From contig DBWN01000172.1 in assembly GCA_002308935.1 (NCBI GenBank), positions 2,696 to 8,531 of the forward strand: a stretch of 5,836 bases of DNA, in the 5' to 3' direction. The notes under the pieces were generated by a model. The model was not told the DNA's origin. It searched no databases and saw only the letters and a list, made by a program, of their open reading frames with translations. Below, in pieces: positions 5,763-5,836 of this stretch. The stretch comes from Bacteroidales bacterium UBA1237 (GTDB taxonomy: Bacteria; Bacteroidota; Bacteroidia; Bacteroidales; UBA932). Within the stretch, counting starts at the first letter, position 1, and each line of letters starts with the position of its first letter. The position numbers and the translations under genes were made by a program.

Positions 5763-5813
5763 CGATTGCGGCCGTTTCCACTATAGTCAAAAAGAATAAT
5801 CAATTCCACACCA

Positions 5814-5836
5814 ATGGCTGATTTCAAATCCCTGGC
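5814..5836 (+). CDS. Start of a downstream gene cut by the window edge
   Basis: An ATG at 5814 opens a frame reading MADFKSL up to the right edge. It lies 51 bases after the stop of the fucose-isomerase-like gene on the same strand, so it is probably the next gene of that operon. An earlier ATG at 5759 overlaps that stop (ATGA) but closes after 20 codons at 5821, so 5814 is the better start. Seven residues are too few to name a family. Confidence 0.4.

Overview
The window looks like chromosomal DNA from a Bacteroidales-type member of the Bacteroidota. Three things point there: TAnnTTTG-type -7 promoter boxes with no clear Shine-Dalgarno sequences, gene families typical of that order (a small ECF sigma / anti-sigma pair with exported partners, and a lipoprotein / radical SAM-SPASM pair), and base composition near 50% GC by eye. 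No rRNA, tRNA, CRISPR array, insertion sequence or phage gene was seen.

Layout. (1) 1-311, minus strand: the N-terminal part of an exported SH3-domain protein, cut by the window edge, with its own -7 box at 355-362. (2) 413-2867, minus strand: a compact four-gene cluster, in transcription order ECF sigma factor, one-pass anti-sigma factor, small exported protein with four cysteines, and exported beta-rich (probably outer-membrane) protein. It is closed by a strong intrinsic terminator at 413-453. A candidate ECF-type promoter and an inverted repeat lie just upstream of the sigma gene. (3) 2960-4383, minus strand: a two-gene unit of a small lipoprotein followed 14 bases later by a radical SAM/SPASM enzyme. 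This matches the rSAM/lipoprotein pair known in Bacteroidetes, whose chemistry is unknown as far as I recall. (4) 4384-4559: a divergent intergenic region with a -7 box in each direction. (5) 4560-5762, plus strand: a short L-fucose-isomerase-like protein, followed by the first codons of another plus-strand gene at the window edge.

How the parts may work together. The sigma / anti-sigma cluster looks like a cell-envelope sensing module: the anti-sigma factor spans the inner membrane, and its two distal partners are exported. The lipoprotein/rSAM pair lies directly upstream on the same strand, with only 92 bases and no convincing terminator between the two units. Read-through into the sigma operon, or shared regulation, is therefore possible but not shown. 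The rSAM/lipoprotein pair is the most interesting part of the window. The obvious hypothesis is that the cytoplasmic rSAM enzyme modifies the lipoprotein precursor before export. The mature lipoprotein has no cysteine except the lipidated one, so a cysteine thioether product is unlikely.
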